Both the position numbers and the translations under genes were made by a program. This document shows positions 1 through 9,659 of a stretch of DNA of 23,821 nt, piece by piece (position 1 is the stretch's first letter; every line of letters starts with the position of its first letter). The DNA lies in assembly GCA_964485215.1 (NCBI GenBank), contig CAZAIM010000025.1, positions 1-23,821 on the forward strand. Direction: 5' to 3'. The DNA is from HGM04593 sp964485215 (GTDB taxonomy: Bacteria > Bacteroidota > Bacteroidia > Bacteroidales > Bacteroidaceae). The notes under the pieces were generated by a model. That model was not told the origin of the DNA, ran no database searches, and saw only the letters and a program-made list of their open reading frames with translations.

Positions 1-375
1 AGGCTTGTAAAATCCGAGGTCTGCCCCGATGAGGAGAATACAATAATAATAAAGGACTACTTCTTCGATGGGTATGATGTGAAGATAAGGTTCGAGACCG
101 ATGATATTCTTAACCCGCTAATAGATATGGATGAGCAGGATTTCGGGCCTACATCGGAGGCTTTCGGCACTCTTTACGGCGACGGTATGATAAGAATGTA
201 CCAGCCTACGGCATATACGTCTTATTACAGCAGCTGCGAAAAGTTCATATTGCAGTATATGACACTCTATGTTCCCGGGATGCAGGAGGGGTATAACACT
301 GTCGGAACATTCGTCAATGCCGTTGAGTGGATTAGTGACGATGAGGCTGGAAAACTGATGCGTGAAGGGTATTAA
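1..375 (+). CDS. C-terminal part of an unrecognised exported-type protein (5' end outside window)
   Basis: The frame is open from base 1 to a TAA at 373-375, giving about 124 residues; a GTG at 79 is not a credible start because the frame continues upstream in the same style. The visible part is acidic and aromatic-rich with alternating hydrophobic residues, suggesting a beta-rich domain. It weakly resembles the C-terminal domains (DUF4984-like, from memory) of Bacteroidales lipoproteins. It ends 5 bases before the next lipoprotein gene, so it is very probably the upstream member of the same operon. No catalytic motif is visible and I cannot assign a function. The N-terminus, including any signal peptide, lies outside the window. 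Confidence 0.6.
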   Translation, partial: RLVKSEVCPDEENTIIIKDYFFDGYDVKIRFETDDILNPLIDMDEQDFGPTSEAFGTLYGDGMIRMYQPTAYTSYYSSCEKFILQYMTLYVPGMQEGYNTVGTFVNAVEWISDDEAGKLMREGY

Positions 376-380
376 GAAAA

Positions 381-1904
381 ATGAAAAGTATGAAAGAAAT
401 AAATAGATGGTATATGGCGTGCCTTGCAATGGCTTTGTGTTGCTTGGTGTCGGCTTGTTCCGATGATGAAGGTGAAACTGCGGTCGAACTTTCCTTTACA
501 CAGCCTGAGGCGTTGAATGTGGCTCGTCTCGATAGTTGTGACAGTGTTGTCTCTTCGTTTGAATTGACTTCAAATGTTGCCTGGAACCTTTATAGCGACA
601 GGATGTGGGTAAAACTCTCTCTTTCTCCGGATGGCGGCTATTTCAATGATATACAGGGTGGAGCAGGCAGTTACACGGTATATATAAAGGTTACCAACGA
701 TGCGCGCGATTTCAAGGATTCTCAGGCTATGGTAAATGTCGTGGCAGGTGAAAATTCACAGAATGTAGTTACGGTAGTGCGCAAGGCTAAGCAGCGTTTC
801 TTTACCTTGTTGTCGAGCGATGGAGAGAAACTGGAGAGGGTTGAGATGAACCGCAATACTTCGGTATGGGTTGTTCCCGATGCCAATTTCGAATGTTCCA
901 TACTCTCTTCACCTGAATGGCTCGAGGAACCGGAGGCTCTGTCGGGAGGCTATACTCTGAATGTGTCGGCCGATTATATTCCTTATGAAGCGTCCGGAGT
1001 TCTTGTTTTTGGAAACATTGACGGTACGGCTCTATATGAACTGCCTGTCTCCTATGCAGGTATGAACCCTGCCGTAATCAGAATTGAGGGCGAGAATACG
1101 CCGTGGGGCTGGAAAGTGTCGCTCGATGGCAAGACATTCGTGCAGGAGACAACAACATCGGCCGACGAGGCTACAGAAAAGGTGGTAGAGGAAGCACTTG
1201 ACTATTCTGTTACCTGTTTCAATTACGATTTCAGGCTGGTAGGTGCAGAACTCAACAGCGGCAAGTTGTCGTTGATGGATGAGGAGAATCCATGGATAAA
1301 GGCAATGCAGGACGAGAAGAATCCCTCCAGGGTAAGTGTTTCTGTGTCTCCTTTCAATGCAACTGCTGCAGCAAGGTCCCGTGACGGTTATCTTTTTGCT
1401 GTTCCTGCTGCGTTGTATAGCGACTTTGTCTCTTCTCTTGCTGCAAGCAGCGATGCCGATACATTTGTTGATGAGCACCAGTCTTTCGTGCTGGTCGAAC
1501 TTCAGCAGAAGGATTTGGAAGGCAGTAATGGCTTCATTATAACAGATGGCAGTGGGGCTGCTGTACCTTGCGTAAAAGAAGAGGAGCATTATGAATGGCT
1601 ATGCAGTGAGTTCTCTATAACCGACGTGACAACCTGTAATGTGGTGCCTGGCGAAAGCTATACAATTGATACAAGGCTGACAGCTGATGAGTGGAAGAAG
1701 AACTATGCTCTGACCGACCTCGAAGGAAACCAGCAGCGTGTCTCACGGTGGAATTTCAAGGCCGAACTTGGCAGTGACGGTATGTACAAGATTACAATTA
1801 CTGTTCCTGCAACACTTGACAAGCCTATATTATTGCGCTTGTACACACCTCAGATAGTAAATATAAAGGCTCTTCTTATGAGACCTGTCGCAAAAGATAA
1901 TTGA
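381..1904 (+). CDS. Surface lipoprotein with N-terminal BACON-like domain
   Basis: The 507-residue product begins with a lipoprotein signal peptide: basic start, hydrophobic stretch (residues 11-24) and a lipobox LVSAC with the lipidated Cys at 26. The next residues, SDDE, match the Bacteroidota signal that sends lipoproteins to the outer face of the outer membrane. Residues about 35-135 resemble a BACON domain (beta-sandwich with the spaced Trp pattern NVAWNL...MWVKLS). The rest (about 140-507) looks beta-rich and is not recognised. The ATG at 381 is used; a second ATG at 390 is also possible. It follows the upstream gene by 5 bases and precedes the next ATG by 8. BACON domains are proposed carbohydrate or mucin binding modules; the actual ligand is unknown. 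Confidence 0.8.
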   Translation: MKSMKEINRWYMACLAMALCCLVSACSDDEGETAVELSFTQPEALNVARLDSCDSVVSSFELTSNVAWNLYSDRMWVKLSLSPDGGYFNDIQGGAGSYTVYIKVTNDARDFKDSQAMVNVVAGENSQNVVTVVRKAKQRFFTLLSSDGEKLERVEMNRNTSVWVVPDANFECSILSSPEWLEEPEALSGGYTLNVSADYIPYEASGVLVFGNIDGTALYELPVSYAGMNPAVIRIEGENTPWGWKVSLDGKTFVQETTTSADEATEKVVEEALDYSVTCFNYDFRLVGAELNSGKLSLMDEENPWIKAMQDEKNPSRVSVSVSPFNATAAARSRDGYLFAVPAALYSDFVSSLAASSDADTFVDEHQSFVLVELQQKDLEGSNGFIITDGSGAAVPCVKEEEHYEWLCSEFSITDVTTCNVVPGESYTIDTRLTADEWKKNYALTDLEGNQQRVSRWNFKAELGSDGMYKITITVPATLDKPILLRLYTPQIVNIKALLMRPVAKDN

Positions 1905-1912
1905 TTGAACCA

Positions 1913-4555
1913 ATGAAGAGGATAAGTCTATGTTTATGGGCTCTGTTTGTGTCGCTCACGGGAGTGGCATTGCTCGGTTGTTCCGATGAAAAGGATGTAG
2001 AGCAGGAGCAGTACGGCTATGTGCAGTTTAAGGTCGGAAAGTCTTCAACACGTTCCGGTGACAGACTGGAAAATATTGCCGATGCAAAAAAAATAAAGGT
2101 TTTTATTCAGTATAACGGCCATACAATAGAGCAGACACTGTTGCTTAATGCCTATGACAGCGAGAGTGCAGAGTATGGTCTGCGAAGCGATAAGCTACGT
2201 TTGCTGGCGGGTGAGTATAACTTTATCGGTTACATATTGTACGACAAGGTCGACAACGAACTGCAGAAGAGGGATGTCGACGAGTGCCGGTTCACTATTG
2301 TGCCTGGTGGCCTGTGTGTACAGGAGGTGCAGGCTGACGCTGTGGAGCGCGGACGTGTTTCGTTCAGGCTTGTGAAGCAGTGGACCGTAGAGACACGCGG
2401 AACCAATGATGATGGCAGTTACCCGTTCAGCAACATAAGGGTTGTCGATGTTACAGTGCAGAACCTTTTTACAAAGGAACTTACCACTATAAAGAAGATA
2501 AACGTAGAATATGTCGAGGATTTTGCGCAAGGGTCGGCCGATGAGGCTCTCTATCCAGGAATGAATGCGGAGACTTCATATGCACTGTGCGACACTGTTG
2601 TCTGGCTGACGGCCGGAGAATACCGTGTGCACCATTGTGTAACATACTCTGACAAGAATGGCAAGTCGATGCTTGCGACAGAGTATAACACAACAGAAGA
2701 GACTTTTGAGGTTGAGGATAATGCCGACACTAAGGATGTCGCGGTTCCCGTAAATCTCTCCGAAACTGCTGAGTATATAAAGGATTATATCGCACTCAAG
2801 GAGATTTGGGAGGCTCTCGATGGCCCGAACTGGAGTTATGCCGGTGATGTGGAGGCTGATGGTGCAAACTGGAACTTCAATAAGGATATTGACATGTGGG
2901 GCGACCAGCCTGGCGTTCAGCTCGATGCAAACGGACGTGTTGCCACAATATCCCTCGAGGGGTTTGGTCCTAAGGGGGTAGTGCCCGATGCCATCGGACA
3001 GCTGACAGAACTTGCAATACTTTATCTTGGCAGTCACTCCGACTTGCTTGGAGGGCATCTGTTTGGCCGTATAACACCGGATATGAGTGCCGAGCAGAAG
3101 AATGCGATACGTATGGATTATGCCAACAGAGTGCTTGAGAAGGATTTCCGTACAGGCTATTCCGAACTGTGGCAAAAGACAATAGAAATGGACCCGAAGG
3201 AAGAACCAATAAGAAAGGGAATATCTCTTAGCGGAATACATTTCGGTGATATGACAAACGGCATAACCGGCGTTTCAAAGGCTTTGCAGCGTTGTACCAA
3301 GCTTGAGCAGTTCTTTATTGCAAACTGCCCCATAACAGCCGACGGCTTTTTCCGTGATATTGAGCCCTCATCTCCATTCTATGAGGAACGGAATTCATTG
3401 AGCTGGAGCAACCTGACAACTCTTTACGATATTGAAATCTTCAACTGTCCGAAACTGACAGCACTGCCCGTCGAGATGCTTGCCGGTCTGCCCGAACTGC
3501 AGATGCTGAATGTTGCAAGCAACAAGGGAATATCGGGTGAACAGCTAAAGGCCGATTGGGAGACAATCATCAACGGTAATTGTGGCGATAAGCTGCAGGT
3601 CATCTATCTTGGATTCAATAATCTTGTGGAGACTCCATCGTATGAGAATCTGAGTAAGATGACAAAACTTGGAATGATTGACTGCACGAATAATATGCTC
3701 GAGAAGGTACATCCTTTCGGCAAGGGGATAAATCTTGCAAAGGTCTATCTCGACTATAACAGGATAAAGGAACTGACTGTTGCGCCCGATGGCTATTTCT
3801 GTGGCTATTCGCAGCTCGAGAGCTTCAGTGCATCCCACAACGAGATTACTGTTTTTCCCGATATCTTCAATGCAAAGTCGGTCTATGTTATGCAGTCGGT
3901 GGATTTCTCATATAACAGGATTTCCGCTTTTGAGAACGGCGATGCTTTCAAGGGCATAAATTCATCAATGGTGAACCTTACTGACAACCGTCTCGAGACA
4001 TTCCCGGCAGTGCTGTTCAAGAGTGCTTCCCCTATAACGCAACTCATACTTGCCGGTAACGGAATGAAGGAGATTCCCGAAGGGGCATTGCAGGGCGAGA
4101 ATGCCTTTCTGCTTCAGGCTCTCGACCTGAGCTATAATTACCTGAGCGAGTTGCCCGACGATTTCTATGCGCGTACGCTGCCTTACCTTGCAGGTATGGA
4201 TTTGAGCTACAACCGTTTCTCTTCATTCCCGACAAAGCCGTTGAGCATATCCACGCTCAGCCGTTTCTTCATCCGTTATCAGCGTGACGAGAACGGAAAC
4301 CGTTCGCTCAAGGAGTGGCCTACCGGGCTTTATACATGTCCGGCAATGGCTGTATTCTGCATAGGCGGTAACGACCTTAGGAAAATAGATGACTATATAT
4401 CGCCGTATATAATGTATTTTGAGATAGCTGACAACCCGAATATTTCTATCGACCTCTCTACGGTGTGCGATTATATACGTGCAGGATACTATACCTTGAT
4501 ATATGACAGGAACCAGGACATACGCGGCTGCGATGCCTTGAACCTTGAAAAATGA
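1913..4555 (+). CDS. Leucine-rich-repeat surface lipoprotein, DUF4458-like N-terminus
   Basis: I choose the ATG at 1913 (880 residues) rather than the in-frame TTG at 1901, because it places MKR directly before the hydrophobic core of a lipoprotein signal (lipobox LLGC, then SDEKD, an acidic surface-export tag). Residues about 35-140 resemble the DUF4458 domain that precedes LRRs in Bacteroides proteins (GYVQFK, KKIKVFIQYNG, LLAGEY). A second beta-rich segment spans about 140-290. From about 360, and densely from about 475 to 850, there are LRR units with the pattern LxxLxLxxNxL, for example LDLSYNYLSELP and MDLSYNRFSSFP. LRR solenoids bind proteins or glycans, so an adhesin or receptor role is likely. 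It sits in the lipoprotein operon, 8 bases after the previous gene and 18 before the next. Confidence 0.83.
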   Translation: MKRISLCLWALFVSLTGVALLGCSDEKDVEQEQYGYVQFKVGKSSTRSGDRLENIADAKKIKVFIQYNGHTIEQTLLLNAYDSESAEYGLRSDKLRLLAGEYNFIGYILYDKVDNELQKRDVDECRFTIVPGGLCVQEVQADAVERGRVSFRLVKQWTVETRGTNDDGSYPFSNIRVVDVTVQNLFTKELTTIKKINVEYVEDFAQGSADEALYPGMNAETSYALCDTVVWLTAGEYRVHHCVTYSDKNGKSMLATEYNTTEETFEVEDNADTKDVAVPVNLSETAEYIKDYIALKEIWEALDGPNWSYAGDVEADGANWNFNKDIDMWGDQPGVQLDANGRVATISLEGFGPKGVVPDAIGQLTELAILYLGSHSDLLGGHLFGRITPDMSAEQKNAIRMDYANRVLEKDFRTGYSELWQKTIEMDPKEEPIRKGISLSGIHFGDMTNGITGVSKALQRCTKLEQFFIANCPITADGFFRDIEPSSPFYEERNSLSWSNLTTLYDIEIFNCPKLTALPVEMLAGLPELQMLNVASNKGISGEQLKADWETIINGNCGDKLQVIYLGFNNLVETPSYENLSKMTKLGMIDCTNNMLEKVHPFGKGINLAKVYLDYNRIKELTVAPDGYFCGYSQLESFSASHNEITVFPDIFNAKSVYVMQSVDFSYNRISAFENGDAFKGINSSMVNLTDNRLETFPAVLFKSASPITQLILAGNGMKEIPEGALQGENAFLLQALDLSYNYLSELPDDFYARTLPYLAGMDLSYNRFSSFPTKPLSISTLSRFFIRYQRDENGNRSLKEWPTGLYTCPAMAVFCIGGNDLRKIDDYISPYIMYFEIADNPNISIDLSTVCDYIRAGYYTLIYDRNQDIRGCDALNLEK

Positions 4556-4573
4556 TTTTAATGCAATTAGGAT

Positions 4574-6274
4574 ATGACAGACAAATTATACAAGATAGCA
4601 TTAGGATTCGCTCTTTGCTTTGTGCTTGCAGCTTGCAGTGACGATGATGGGAAAAGTGCAGGCTTTTCCATTGACAAGAGTGAGATTACATTTGCTGCCG
4701 AGGGCGGAAAGGATGTTGTGTTAGTTGAGGGTGATGACTGCTGGACTGTTTCGGTCTCTGAACCTTGGCTTTCAGTATCTCCGGCAAGCGGAACAGGTAC
4801 AATGGCCTGCAATGTGGCCGTAGATTCTTCTTTGGTGAATGGAGTGCGTACTGCAACGGTACGTTTTGTTCCCCTGTCGTCTCCGGCCGTCACTCTCACT
4901 GTAAACCAGACTGGTTATGAGAAGATGATTGTTCCCGAAAACGACGAGATAAGGATTGAGTCATCGGCAAAACTTGAAGAACGTTATTTCGAGACAAATA
5001 TAACAACGAATGTAAAGTTCAATGTCGAGATAGATTTCTTTGGCTCTGCCCAGGAGTGGCTTACTGTGAACGATACTTCTGTGGAACTGGACAAAGGTGC
5101 ACGTCCGCGTACCGCAAAACTGCGCTTCGACTGGAAAATGAACACTGTTCCCGAGGAGCGTGTTGCAGAAATCAGGCTTGTTCCCGAGGGTGATGGCACA
5201 GAGACTATGTTGCCGTCTGTGATTTCCGTGTACCAGAAACCGGCACTGAAGATTGAGGACAACCGTACCGGCGATTCAATAGCACTGGTAGTTATGTATG
5301 AGCGTATGAACTGCTGGAGCGATGCTTGGGACACCGGAGAAAACATGCAGTACTGGAGCGGTGTCTCCTTGTGGGAGGCCAAGGACAAGGATTTGCCTTC
5401 GCCCGATGCTGTCGGACGTGTGCGTTCGGTTCAGTATTTCCTCATCAACACCAAGGAAACAATACCGGCCGAGGTTCGTCATCTCAAGTATCTGGAATCG
5501 TTGTCAATCTCGAGCAACGTAAATACAATGCTTCTTGATATTGAGCTTGGCAGCGAGATTTGTGAACTTGAGCACTTGAAGAACCTTACGATTTTCTCTT
5601 ATGGTCTTGTGTCATTGCCTGAAGAATTTGTGAAACTTGGCAAAACTCTTGAGACGCTCGACCTGAGTGCGAACAACTTTACCGAGATTCCTCCTGTGCT
5701 CACTGAAGAGAACTTTCCCAAACTCAAGTCGCTTAGTTTTGTAGCATCCCGCAGATGGAACATAGCCGACCTTCGCCGCAAGGATGAATATGATACAGGT
5801 ATAGGCCTGCACATAAATGCAGGTACCGATGATGCCTTCCGCAGGCTTCTGTTGTGGGAGAATCTTGAGGAACTGTCGTTCTCAAACTGTTATATCGAGG
5901 GTGAACTGCCCGACTTCAGGGTTGGTGAGGATGGAGTTGCCGCATATACCCAGGCCGATGTTGATGCCTGGGGCGGCGATACAATCCAGTATCTTGCCGA
6001 CAATGCTGTACCAAAGATACTTCCCAACTGCAGGATGTTGAGACTGAACCTGAACTTCTTTACCGGCGACTTGCCCGAATGGCTTCTCTATCATCCTCGT
6101 CTGCTTGAATGGGCTCCCGACCTGCTTGTGTTTAACCAGCAGGAGCAGGGGGTGAACTCAGCCGGTGAGCATGTACGATTCAGCAACGAGCCGAAGACGT
6201 TTGACTACTATTATGATGTGTTCCCAGGAACAAGGGAGAAATTTGAATTCAAAGAAGAGATAACAGAAGAGTAA
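4574..6274 (+). CDS. BACON-domain plus leucine-rich-repeat surface lipoprotein
   Basis: The 566-residue product has a lipoprotein signal with lipobox VLAAC (Cys21) followed by SDDDGK, a surface-export tag. Residues about 33-117 form a clear BACON domain, with the typical WTVSVSEPWLSVSP Trp spacing and a closing LTVNQTG strand. A second BACON-like or related beta domain covers about 118-225. From about 280 to 520 there are LRR-like units such as LKNLTIFSYGLVSLPEEF and LETLDLSANNFTEIPP. The build is a variant of the preceding LRR lipoprotein with a BACON instead of a DUF4458-type N-terminus, so the two may bind related or complementary targets. The next gene starts 2 bases after its stop, which implies translational coupling. 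Confidence 0.82.
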   Translation: MTDKLYKIALGFALCFVLAACSDDDGKSAGFSIDKSEITFAAEGGKDVVLVEGDDCWTVSVSEPWLSVSPASGTGTMACNVAVDSSLVNGVRTATVRFVPLSSPAVTLTVNQTGYEKMIVPENDEIRIESSAKLEERYFETNITTNVKFNVEIDFFGSAQEWLTVNDTSVELDKGARPRTAKLRFDWKMNTVPEERVAEIRLVPEGDGTETMLPSVISVYQKPALKIEDNRTGDSIALVVMYERMNCWSDAWDTGENMQYWSGVSLWEAKDKDLPSPDAVGRVRSVQYFLINTKETIPAEVRHLKYLESLSISSNVNTMLLDIELGSEICELEHLKNLTIFSYGLVSLPEEFVKLGKTLETLDLSANNFTEIPPVLTEENFPKLKSLSFVASRRWNIADLRRKDEYDTGIGLHINAGTDDAFRRLLLWENLEELSFSNCYIEGELPDFRVGEDGVAAYTQADVDAWGGDTIQYLADNAVPKILPNCRMLRLNLNFFTGDLPEWLLYHPRLLEWAPDLLVFNQQEQGVNSAGEHVRFSNEPKTFDYYYDVFPGTREKFEFKEEITEE

Positions 6275-6276
6275 TT

Positions 6277-8301
6277 ATGAAAGCGAAACTAGTTATATTT
6301 TCAGCCTTGTTTGCCTTCGCGCTGTCATCTTGTGATGATACGGATTTTGCAAACGATATTGCCCAGCCCGACAAACCATCCTCGTTGCCTACTGCCGATG
6401 CGGTAGAGGGTGAGCTGCTTATAAAGTTCTCGTCGGAAATGACTGGAATCCTGGATGATTATTTTGCATCCCGTCCGGCTGTTTCAGGTGTTGCTACACG
6501 TAGTGGCATTCCATCGACCGATGAGGTGCTTGGCATATTGGGTGCCTACAGTTTTGAGCGTGTATTCCCGGTTGACCCTCGCACAGAAGAGCGTACACGT
6601 GAGGCTGGTCTTCACTTGTGGTATAAGGTGTGCTTTGACGATAATGTAAACCTTGAGACCGCAATGGATGAACTTTCCAGGCTTGGTGAAATTTCAAAGA
6701 TTCAGTGTAACAGAAGAATATACCGCATAGACAACAGGGTTGCAACAGAACATATTGCGGCGCGTGTAACACGCACGGCTGACGATATGCCTTTCAACGA
6801 CCCGGAACTGGCATTGCAGTGGAGTTATGTCAATAGGGGCGGTTATGATTTCGAGCAGCCTTGGGCCAAGGCTGTTGCAGGTTGTGACGTTGGTTGTGAA
6901 GAGGCGTGGAAACTATGCACCGGAGACAGTTCCATTATAGTCGGTGTTATGGATGAAGGTGTCATGTGGGAGCATCCCGACCTTAGATCCAATATCTGGG
7001 TGAATGAAGATGAAACCTATGCTTCGGACAGCGACAATGACGGCAACGGCTATGCCGGAGACCGTTATGGCTATAATTTTGCATCGGACCGTGGATATAT
7101 ATCTACAACCGCGACAAATGATACCGGCCACGGAACTCACGTTGCCGGTACTATTGCGGCCGTGAACAATAACGGAATAGGTGTCTCCGGCATTGCCGGC
7201 GGTGATGCTGCGGCAGGCAAAGGTGGTGTGAGGATAATGTCGTTGCAGATATTTGATGACAGCCGTGCATCGACTGTGGCAATGGAAGCGAAGGCTTTCA
7301 AGTATGCAGCTGACAATGGTGCTGTGGTCATGCAATGCAGTTGGGGCTACAATTCGGCCTATGCGAACATAATGCAGGGATATACTCCAGGCCCTTCAAC
7401 ACAGGAGGAGTGGGAGACTCTGTATCCGCTTGAGAAAGAGGCTATAGATTACTTTATTAACAATGCTGGTTCTCCCAACGGTGTGATTGACGGCGGTATT
7501 GTCGTCTTTGCTTCGGGCAATGAATTTGCCGGTATGTCGGCTTACCCTGCCGCATATTCCAAGTGCATTTCTGTCAGTGCCGTCGCTGCCGATTATACAC
7601 CTGCAACATATACCAATTTCGGCGTAGAGGTTGACCTTTCTGCTCCCGGCGGTGATGGCGACTACTACGGTACTCCTGGCAGTGACTACAGCAATGCCGG
7701 AATGATATATTCTACTATAGTTGCCGAGGGCAGGCCAACATATGGTTTCTATGAGGGCACTTCGATGTCGTGTCCGCACGTTTCGGGTGTCATAGCTCTT
7801 GGTCTCTCGTATGCCGTTGAGCAACGCCGTCATTTCCGTGCCGACGAGTTTGTAGAGCTTGTATATAGTACAGCCGATGAGATTGACCGTTATTTTACAG
7901 GCGAGAAAATGTCCTATTACAACCACTCTTCTCCAGGTTCGGCTGCCACACGGACCGAACTCTCCAAATATGTGGGCAAAATGGGTCGTATGGTCAATGC
8001 AGCGGCTTTGCTGAAGGCTGTGGAGAGTGCCGGAAGTGATATGAAATTGCCTAACATATACATTGCTCCCGGCAAGAGTGTAACTGTTGACCTTGCGCGT
8101 TTCTTTGTCGACGGCGAGAGGCTGCAATACAGTGCAAGGATTGCAGATTCTGCCATTGCTACAGCAAGCGTAACCGGCACATGTTTGACGGTCGTAGGTG
8201 TTGCAGAGGGCTTCACTCAGTTGTACATAACTGCCGGTGGCAAGGAGTATGAGGTGATGGTTACTGTCCGTAACGGGGCTAACAGTAGCGGATGGATGTA
8301 A
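6277..8301 (+). CDS. Subtilisin-like (S8) serine protease lipoprotein
   Basis: This 674-residue lipoprotein has its lipidated Cys at 19 (LSSC) followed by DDTD, an acidic surface-type tag. Residues about 45-150 look like a pro-domain (ELLIKF strand at its start). The peptidase S8 fold follows, with the catalytic triad visible: Asp226 in GVMDEGV, His285 in GHGTHVAGT and Ser496 in GTSMSCPHVSG, plus the oxyanion Asn415 in ASGNE. The Asp motif is DEG rather than the common DSG/DTG. The C-terminal ~85 residues are a beta domain, perhaps Ig-like. All catalytic residues are present, so an active protease is expected, probably anchored at the cell surface. Its substrates are unknown; co-encoded lipoproteins or host proteins are possible. 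Confidence 0.92.
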   Translation: MKAKLVIFSALFAFALSSCDDTDFANDIAQPDKPSSLPTADAVEGELLIKFSSEMTGILDDYFASRPAVSGVATRSGIPSTDEVLGILGAYSFERVFPVDPRTEERTREAGLHLWYKVCFDDNVNLETAMDELSRLGEISKIQCNRRIYRIDNRVATEHIAARVTRTADDMPFNDPELALQWSYVNRGGYDFEQPWAKAVAGCDVGCEEAWKLCTGDSSIIVGVMDEGVMWEHPDLRSNIWVNEDETYASDSDNDGNGYAGDRYGYNFASDRGYISTTATNDTGHGTHVAGTIAAVNNNGIGVSGIAGGDAAAGKGGVRIMSLQIFDDSRASTVAMEAKAFKYAADNGAVVMQCSWGYNSAYANIMQGYTPGPSTQEEWETLYPLEKEAIDYFINNAGSPNGVIDGGIVVFASGNEFAGMSAYPAAYSKCISVSAVAADYTPATYTNFGVEVDLSAPGGDGDYYGTPGSDYSNAGMIYSTIVAEGRPTYGFYEGTSMSCPHVSGVIALGLSYAVEQRRHFRADEFVELVYSTADEIDRYFTGEKMSYYNHSSPGSAATRTELSKYVGKMGRMVNAAALLKAVESAGSDMKLPNIYIAPGKSVTVDLARFFVDGERLQYSARIADSAIATASVTGTCLTVVGVAEGFTQLYITAGGKEYEVMVTVRNGANSSGWM

Positions 8302-8321
8302 TATGTTGTAGCTGTTTCTGA

Positions 8322-9116
8322 ATGAAAAGGGGGGTATTCGGGCTTCTGGCTCTTCTTCTGTTTTTCAGTGCGACACTTTCACAAGCGCAGGAAAAGATGC
8401 TTGTCTCGCGAGAGGCCTTGGATTCGCTTATGTCTCCACGGCTGATGCCGCAAGGCAGCAGTGTACTGCTCTTTGAGACAACGCTTAGGGATATGGGGGT
8501 GATATATGAGAATGCTTCGCCGAGAGAAATCTGCTACCCGTTTGTCAATGTCGGCCGTGAGCCGGTGGCTGTAACAAGAATTACGACAAATTGCGGATGT
8601 ACAAAGGCTGAGATTTGCGATAGTCTTATACAGCCTGGCGAGAAGGGGGTAATAAGGCTCACTTTTAACCCTCGCAGGCGTTCCGGTACAGTTGATACAA
8701 ATGCTTTTGTCTATTCATCATTTTCTTGCGATGAGCCGTTTGCCAAACTGACTCTGCTGGGAAACGTAATAGACAATGATGAATGGAATCATTTGCCTTG
8801 CAGAATGGGTGTGCTCAGACTGAAACGCGTGGCGGTGTCGTTTGAACCGGTGAAGGCCGGTACTAAACCGCAGCAGCGTATACCCTGTGCAAACATCGGA
8901 ACCACTCCTTTGTCTCTTTCTGCCAGGTTGTTGCCGGCATTTGCGACGTTATCTACAGAACCCGCGGAGATTGCTCCGGGAGAGGAGGGGGACATAGTAA
9001 TAACCATTGACAGCAATAAACTGCCTGTTGACGCGCCTCGTTCCTTCAATGTGGTAGTAGATGGCGTTGAAGGACGTATATCGGACAGAACTATAAAAGT
9101 GACATTAGAAAATTGA
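8322..9116 (+). CDS. DUF1573 domain secreted protein
   Basis: The 264-residue product has a classical signal peptide (KR, hydrophobic stretch, cleavage near SQAQ at 20-23) and no lipobox Cys. Residues about 50-155 match the DUF1573 pattern of Bacteroidota: a GVI strand, FVNVGREPVAVTRI, and the signature TNCGCT with Cys91 and Cys93, followed by LIQPGEKG and a GTVDTNAFVYS strand. Residues about 170-262 form a second Ig-like (ASPM/SPD-2/Hydin-like) domain with IPCANIGTTPLSLSA and IAPGEEGDI. Function is not established for the family; periplasmic or extracellular binding is inferred from the fold. It sits 20 bases behind the protease gene and 8 bases before the last lipoprotein of the operon. Confidence 0.87.
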   Translation: MKRGVFGLLALLLFFSATLSQAQEKMLVSREALDSLMSPRLMPQGSSVLLFETTLRDMGVIYENASPREICYPFVNVGREPVAVTRITTNCGCTKAEICDSLIQPGEKGVIRLTFNPRRRSGTVDTNAFVYSSFSCDEPFAKLTLLGNVIDNDEWNHLPCRMGVLRLKRVAVSFEPVKAGTKPQQRIPCANIGTTPLSLSARLLPAFATLSTEPAEIAPGEEGDIVITIDSNKLPVDAPRSFNVVVDGVEGRISDRTIKVTLEN

Positions 9117-9124
9117 AGATATTT

Positions 9125-9604
9125 ATGAAGACATTCTTAAAGACAATTGCATTTATGCTTCTCCTTTCGGGCGTAGCAGCCTGTTCTTCGGATGATGAGT
9201 TTACGCCGCAGTCTCTTGAGGTTACCCCAAACAACATATCCGGTATATGGGCACTTGCTGAGGTGAATGGGGAGCCTTTGCCCGACGGACTGTATTGTTA
9301 TATTGAGTTTGTACGCAGGGAGAGGACGTTTACAATGTACCAGAAATTTGACAGTATGTATCCGCGCCGTCTGACCGGAAAATTCTCCATAACACAAGAT
9401 GAGTACAAAGGATATATTCTCAGCGGCAAGTATGACTTTGGCGCAGGTGACTGGAACAATTCGTATATTGTGACAGACCTTTTTGAGGAATCAATGGTGC
9501 TTACCGTTGACTCGGAGAATGGCGAGGTCAGCAAATATGTCCGTTGCAATGAGGTGCCCGAAGATATTCTCGACTGTTTTGAGCCGGCTGTACGGGAACT
9601 TTGA
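9125..9604 (+). CDS. Small lipocalin-like surface lipoprotein
   Basis: I choose the ATG at 9125 (159 residues); an in-frame TTG at 9113 overlaps the previous stop and adds only four residues. A lipoprotein signal ends in VAAC (Cys20) followed by SSDDE, again an acidic export tag. The mature part starts with the lipocalin-like signature ISGIWALAEVNGEPLP and continues with short beta strands (YCYIEFV, TFTMYQ, LTGKFSI, KGYILSGKYDF, SMVLTV), consistent with a small beta-barrel such as the lipocalin-like domains of Bacteroidales lipoproteins. No catalytic residues are seen. It is the last gene of the operon; a hairpin lies 31 bases after the stop. A ligand-binding role is a guess from the fold. 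Confidence 0.78.
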   Translation: MKTFLKTIAFMLLLSGVAACSSDDEFTPQSLEVTPNNISGIWALAEVNGEPLPDGLYCYIEFVRRERTFTMYQKFDSMYPRRLTGKFSITQDEYKGYILSGKYDFGAGDWNNSYIVTDLFEESMVLTVDSENGEVSKYVRCNEVPEDILDCFEPAVREL

Positions 9605-9635
9605 AGCGTTTTTGTATGCCAAATAGGCTCCGGGA

Positions 9636-9659
9636 GATAAAAAAATGCGTTTTTTTATC
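9636..9659 (+). terminator. AT-rich hairpin closing the lipoprotein operon
   Basis: A perfect 10-base inverted repeat (gataaaaaaa, loop tgcg, tttttttatc) lies 31 bases downstream of the last lipoprotein stop and upstream of the rho promoter region. The stem is almost all A-U, so a purely intrinsic terminator would be weak, although the descending arm supplies a T7 run. It marks the boundary between the two transcription units. Confidence 0.55.
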
